From positions 1-32,547 of the forward strand of contig JAISZB010000086.1 of NCBI GenBank assembly GCA_031269465.1: DNA of 32,547 bases, written 5' to 3'. This document shows positions 29,511-32,547 of this stretch, one piece after another. The stretch comes from Clostridiales bacterium. Its GTDB lineage: Bacteria; Bacillota; Clostridia; Lachnospirales; WQUN01. The position numbers and the translations under genes were made by a program. The notes under the pieces were generated by a model. That model was not told where the DNA came from and ran no database searches. It worked only from the letters and a program-made list of their open reading frames with translations. Every line of letters starts with the position of its first letter. Position 1 is the first letter of the stretch.

Positions 29511-30479
29511 ATGAGAATACTGGTTTATGGGGCTGGCGTACTAGGAAGCTATCTCGCCCACAGATTGCTGCGAAGCGGCAATGATGTGACTTTGCTTGCG
29601 CGCGAGCGCAGGAAAGCTTCAATTGACGAAAACGGGCTTGTCATCCGACATTATGTGCAGATGAAAATAACTGTCGACAAGATTAATACCATCGACATGC
29701 TTTCGCCTGATGATGTTTACGGCATCATATTCGTAGTTGTGCAAGCCACCCACCTTCCCTCAGTCCTGCCAGATTTAGCTTCGAACCGAAGCGGATTGAT
29801 TGTGTTTGTCGGCAACAACACCGACATTGCGGCTACGAAAAATGCAGTATGCCAGGGCGAATGCCCGCCCAAGCGCGTCGTGTTCGGATTTCAGTTAAGC
29901 GGCGGCAGACGTGAGAATGGGCAAGTCATCTGCGTGCGCGTCGGTTCCCATATGGATTTTGGAAGCCTTGACAAGGATGACGGCGCTTGCGCTGTTGTAA
30001 GGAATGTCCTTGACGGCGCGAAGTACCGCACGACAAATGTTTCGGATATGGATGCATGGCTTAAATGCCACCTTGCGCTTATTCTTCCGATTGCCTATGC
30101 GGTCTATGCCTGTGGCGGAGATCTGCGCCGAGCGGATGGAAAGCTGATACATGAGGTCATAAAAGCCATGTGCGAAGGCTATGGCGTATTGAAGACGCTC
30201 GGAGTGCCGTTTCTGCCGCCGGACATCCCGGTGTTTTTGCATGGGAAGCCGCGCAGATCCCGCTTTATTCTTTGGCTTGCATTCAAAACTCCGATCGGGC
30301 GGCTCGCCATGAGCGACCACGCCATGAGCGCAGTCGAGGAAATGACAGCTTTGCATAGAGCGTTTGAAGAACTCAAAGAGCAGGCTGGCATACCCGCTCC
30401 TTCTTTGGACAATTTGAAAAAGCACATGCCTTCGCAAGAAATTGGGGGAGCAAAATCAATAAAAGGCCAGTTATGCTGA
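29511..30479 (+). CDS. Ketopantoate reductase (PanE/ApbA)-like oxidoreductase
   Basis: This 322-residue cytoplasmic NAD(P)-dependent dehydrogenase has an N-terminal Rossmann fold MRILVYGAGVLGSYLAHRLL (GAGVLG 7-12) and the FVVVQATHLPSVL strand typical of the family. The C-terminal helical domain includes DAWLKCHLALILPIAYAVYA, where Lys185 sits at the place of the catalytic lysine of ketopantoate reductase. The characteristic SSM(L/Y)QD motif of true PanE is not present, and the end is distinctive, so it is probably a paralogue reducing another 2-keto acid or related compound. No panB or panC is adjacent. ATG 29511 has GGGAG 6 bases upstream. The last codons and the stop (TTA TGC TGA) coincide with the first bases of an F1 end (TATGCTGAT), so the repeat supplies the stop codon. 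Confidence 0.85.
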   Translation: MRILVYGAGVLGSYLAHRLLRSGNDVTLLARERRKASIDENGLVIRHYVQMKITVDKINTIDMLSPDDVYGIIFVVVQATHLPSVLPDLASNRSGLIVFVGNNTDIAATKNAVCQGECPPKRVVFGFQLSGGRRENGQVICVRVGSHMDFGSLDKDDGACAVVRNVLDGAKYRTTNVSDMDAWLKCHLALILPIAYAVYACGGDLRRADGKLIHEVIKAMCEGYGVLKTLGVPFLPPDIPVFLHGKPRRSRFILWLAFKTPIGRLAMSDHAMSAVEEMTALHRAFEELKEQAGIPAPSLDNLKKHMPSQEIGGAKSIKGQLC

Positions 30480-30575
30480 TATGCATATGAACTGCCTAGC
30501 GTGAGTTTCATATGAAACTCACGCTAGTTGTGGTCTTGATTATAAAGCGTGAAAGTGGACAGTCAAGCTAAAATA
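30472..30575. repeat. F1 element with a 32-bp perfect palindrome in its left arm
   Basis: Begins TATGCTGATATGCATATGAA, then CTGCC. A perfect loop-free palindrome of 32 bp follows at 30496-30527 (half-site CTAGCGTGAGTTTCAT). Then come TGGTCTTGATTATAAAGCGT, GAAAGTGGACAGTCAAGC and AAAATAGGC. The right outer end is missing. Confidence 0.65.
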
Positions 30576-30873
30576 GGCGTGACGGATGGGAAAACGCGCT
30601 TAGGCTGGACAAAGCCGAGGCGGCAGAAACTAGGCTGGGATTAAGCGGGAAAGAAACAAAGTCTGGGCCGTCGCCCCCGGTAGCAGTCTAGGCAAAAAAA
30701 CCAAACCACAAGGGGTCTCCCCGCCTTTTTTCGGCAATGTAAATCCGGATTGGGGAAGCCTAGTTTTTACCATCAGGGAAAGAATCAACAGCCAGACAAT
30801 CAACAACCAAAACCAAATCAATAAAACTAGGAGCAGGACGTTCTAAATACCTCTTCTGCCCTTAGTTGACTCC
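30576..30873. other. Unexplained DNA at the edge of the decayed mobile region
   Basis: No gene is supported. ACTAGG or its complement recurs (near 30620, 30762 and 30828), and the base composition shifts towards runs of A and C. It may be eroded sequence upstream of the mobile-element gene. Confidence 0.35.
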
Positions 30874-31059
30874 ATGATGGCGGCTTCCGCAAAATTGGAT
30901 ATTACAAGAAACGAGTACATCAACAGAATCGTCGAAGTAGCCGACGACGAAGCGCTCAGCAGAAAGCACGCCGCTGCAATGCTCGCATATCTGGAGAAAC
31001 AGGTGCAGGCAAGTGGCAGAAGAAATAAAAATGCTCACAGAACAGAACCGGCGCGCTGA
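30874..31059 (+). CDS. Small ORF of the decayed mobile region
   Basis: A 61-codon frame (MMAASAKLDITRNEYINRIV, EVADDEALSRKHAAAMLAYL, EKQVQASGRRNKNAHRTEPA) has helical, gene-like composition. Its end overlaps the start of the DUF3991/toprim remnant in another frame, as is usual for translationally coupled genes of conjugative elements. No clear binding site precedes it and I do not recognise the family. Confidence 0.35.
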   Translation: MMAASAKLDITRNEYINRIVEVADDEALSRKHAAAMLAYLEKQVQASGRRNKNAHRTEPAR

Positions 31060-31813
31060 TTTGCCCCAGTATTTGATCGATCTGGGAGAGCGGCTCAATT
31101 ACGACGGGGACGGAAACTACATCTTGAAATCTTCTGAATTCACCGCTTCTGTTAAAAATAGTTTTTGACATTGCTTTTCAGGGAGCATTGGAGGCAGGGA
31201 AAAAGAGAATGCCCTTGACCTGGCAATGGGATGCTTCAAGTTGAACTTTCGCGATGCATTCGACGAGCTTCTTCATGGAGTAGCCTCCGCATCTGTAAAA
31301 ACCCTGAAAAACATAGCGCAAAACACCCCAAGAATGTCCAGCTGGATCTTGTCGATGCCTCCGCAGATGTTGCGCCCTTGATTTACGGCTCCGATGGGGA
31401 ATATAAAGGCTATGAAATGCGAGGAACGCCAGCTAAAACTTTTAGAATGCCTCTCAAGTGATCTCTATCCCTTCAGTATCTGCGCAGATGCTGAAGGCAT
31501 CGAGGGCGGGTGCATTTTCGAATCAACGATAGACTCCTTAAGCTATTTTGAGTTGCATGAAAACAGGTTGCATGGAGTCTTGCTTGCATCGGCTCACGGC
31601 ATAGGCAACTTTGAAACCTCCGCCGAAGCGTTGCAGTCAGTGTATAATCTAAGCGCCAGCCAAATTTGCTTTTGCGCGGACAACTACGACTCCGGGAATA
31701 GATGCATTGAGGCGCATCCGGAATATAAGAGTATGCGTTCGAAAAGTCCTTTCAAAGACTGGAACGATGTCTTGAAATCGAAAAAAGCCATGAGATTTAA
31801 AATGCGGATTTAG
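31013..31813 (+). pseudogene. Broken DUF3991/toprim-domain protein of an integrative element
   Basis: Successive pieces in different frames rebuild one protein. Frame one (GTG 31013 to TGA 31166) gives MLTEQNRRADLPQYLIDLGE, the usual start. Frame two (about 31169-31381) gives GGREKENALDLAMGCFKLNF RDAFDELL, the usual GGnaIDF...F-eAv-xLL block. Frame three (to 31459) gives YEMRGTPAKTFRMPLK. Frame four gives CIFESTIDSLSYFEL, SAHGIG and FCADNYDSG...FKDWNDVL, the toprim acidic motifs, to TAG 31813. At least three frameshifts separate them, so it is not functional. These proteins are carried by conjugative transposons and plasmids, where they act with relaxase or primase functions. This marks a dead mobile element. 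Confidence 0.65.
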
Positions 31814-32276
31814 GAAGCGCCGTTAAAGGGGCTTCAGAAAGCCAACTCCCTGCGGCTTAGTCGGCCACGCGCCTTGGAAAATGGAGCCGTTCAACAACCC
31901 GCTGCCTAATGTCTCAGGGCTAAATCCCATTAAAATTCAAGGTGGAGGCTTGCCAGACGCAAGCCCTGACAAGCTAGCCTAATCCTTAACAGTCTGCGCT
32001 GTCCAAAAATGCATAGGCGGAGCGACTAAGCAAGGCCGCACACATCAGCTGGCGTGAACCCCGTCCAGCTGTGCAGAGCCATGACGCTGGCAGCAGAGCA
32101 TTTTAAGCGTGCCGCCGCCTTCAGCGCCTTCAAGCTGAAGCCCCAAAGGACGCTGCTGGAGCACGCAATTCGCGCAGGGCAAAAATGCGAAACGCGGTCG
32201 GCTTAAAGCCGACCGCATTTTAATTCCCGCAACCCCTGCCCCGCCCAGCAAATTGGCTTATGCAGGGTTCCGGCAA
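31814..32276. other. Downstream of the broken toprim gene, no firm gene
   Basis: A 33-codon frame (ATG 31881 to TAA 31982; MEPFNNPLPNVSGLNPIKIQ...) has protein-like composition but no binding site. A 68-codon reverse frame at 32045-32251 spans a terminator-like hairpin and is rejected. The stretch is probably eroded mobile-element DNA. Confidence 0.35.
32189..32222. terminator. Terminator-like hairpin
   Basis: GCGGTCGGCTT and AAGCCGACCGC (32194-32216) form an 11-bp stem with almost no loop, flanked by AAAATGC and GCATTTTAA. The A and T flanks make it usable in both directions. It lies between the decayed toprim gene and the recombinase remnant. Confidence 0.55.
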
Positions 32277-32447
32277 TCAAACGCCTAAATCGTCAAATGT
32301 TTTCTGAATCCATTCCAGCTTCTCTTTATCGCCGCCATTCGCATTCGTGCGCCAAATTAAATCTTTTTTTAAATACCTTAAGTTCATGTTGCCTATGATG
32401 CTGTCTTCATACGAAAGAAATCTAACGGCTGGGAGAGGTTTGCGCAA
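32277..32447 (-). pseudogene. Possible 3' end of an unrecognised gene
   Basis: A reverse frame of 56 codons (PAVRFLSYEDSIIGNMNLRY, LKKDLIWRTNANGGDKEKLE, WIQKTFDDLGV, stop TGA at 32279-32277) has balanced, protein-like composition. It overlaps the upstream part of the recombinase frame, and only one can be genuine there. If real, it is a gene tail joined to the recombinase fragment by a rearrangement near 32430. TTG at 32447 is the only possible start. No family was recognised. Confidence 0.3.
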
Positions 32448-32547
32448 TCAGTTTATTTTACTGGTGTTCTATGATACCGGGGCGCGGATTTCCGAGATTC
32501 GAGGCATAAAGGTTCGCGATGTTAAGCTTGGCAGCCAACCGACGGTC
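32395..32547 (+). CDS. Tyrosine recombinase/integrase, partial, runs off the window
   Basis: The frame reads RNQFILLVFYDTGARISEIR, then GIKVRDVKLGSQPTV to the last base. The pattern R-N-x-x-x-L-L-x-x-Y-D-T-G-A-R-x-S-E-I is the box I region of phage-integrase/XerD-type tyrosine recombinases, with the first catalytic Arg in TGAR. Homology is clear only from about 32437. Upstream residues (MMLSSYERNLTAGRG, and FFKYLKF further up at an in-frame extension to about 32308) are too few for the linker normally found between the core-binding and catalytic domains. The gene is therefore probably 5'-truncated or internally deleted. The 3' part, with the catalytic Tyr, lies outside the window. It belongs with the neighbouring mobile-element debris. 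Confidence 0.65.
   Translation, partial: MMLSSYERNLTAGRGLRNQFILLVFYDTGARISEIRGIKVRDVKLGSQPTV

Noticed and set aside
1..30575. Repeated sequences considered as a CRISPR array
   Set aside because: Copies are dispersed, irregularly spaced, 57-280 bp long and palindromic, with no regular unique spacers and no cas genes.
32045..32251. 68-codon reverse frame near the window end
   Set aside because: It runs through a terminator-like hairpin, and its composition is not protein-like.

Overview
The window looks like a low-to-mid GC chromosome segment from an anaerobic member of the Clostridia/Bacillota. Supporting signs are AGGAGG-type ribosome binding sites, an ECF folate-type S component without its own ATPase, an Lsa-like ABC-F protein, a Gram-positive S-layer-homology surface protein, and an NADH:flavin enzyme with an Fe-S motif of the 2-enoate/BaiCD/dienoyl-CoA reductase type. 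I cannot name a genus. No rRNA, tRNA, CRISPR array or recognised riboswitch class was seen.

Layout. 1-2.2 kb: nitroreductase (+), a possible 46-codon ORF with a strong terminator, and folT (-). 3.2-6.2 kb: a 643-residue flavin/Fe-S oxidoreductase (-) and a small FMN-binding protein (+) with a good promoter. 6.2-8.2 kb: repeats, a transposase remnant and a leader/terminator. 8.3-13.8 kb: ABC-F protein (+), AraC-type regulator (-) and TrkH potassium transporter (-). 13.8-17.1 kb: repeats, then two secreted proteins that both appear to begin at ATA. 17.5-24.7 kb: orphan response regulator (-), about 1 kb of AT-rich DNA, then a 1806-residue cell-wall-anchored putative glycoside hydrolase (+). 25.2-30.5 kb: glycosyltransferase (+), flavodoxin-like protein (-), an acidic protein with a phage-tail-like N-terminus (+) and a ketopantoate-reductase-like oxidoreductase (+). 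30.5-32.5 kb: a decayed mobile element with a broken DUF3991/toprim gene and a partial tyrosine recombinase that runs off the window.

Genes are mostly single units with long spacers, and there is little operon structure. The spacers are dominated by one family of short inverted-repeat elements, called F1 here. F1 is about 60-140 bp, ends in TATACTG/CAGTATA, has inner arms around GGAGCTTGATTATCC, and carries a palindromic core around GCGAAATGCCGATATCGGC. About 25 complete, partial or degenerate copies are present. They adjoin at shared TA dinucleotides, nest inside one another, and in two places touch or form the stop codon of a gene. This suggests a non-autonomous, TA-targeting MITE-like element. 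A second conserved module of about 90 bp (F2) lies inside one F1 arm in three copies, always in the same relative orientation.

The genes do not form one obvious pathway. Surface and secretion functions (S-layer hydrolase, two secreted proteins, glycosyltransferase) cluster at 15-26 kb. Redox flavoproteins are scattered through the window. The most unusual signals are the F1/F2 repeat system, the paired ATA starts and the modular surface enzyme. All functional statements come from reading motifs by eye; no database search was run.
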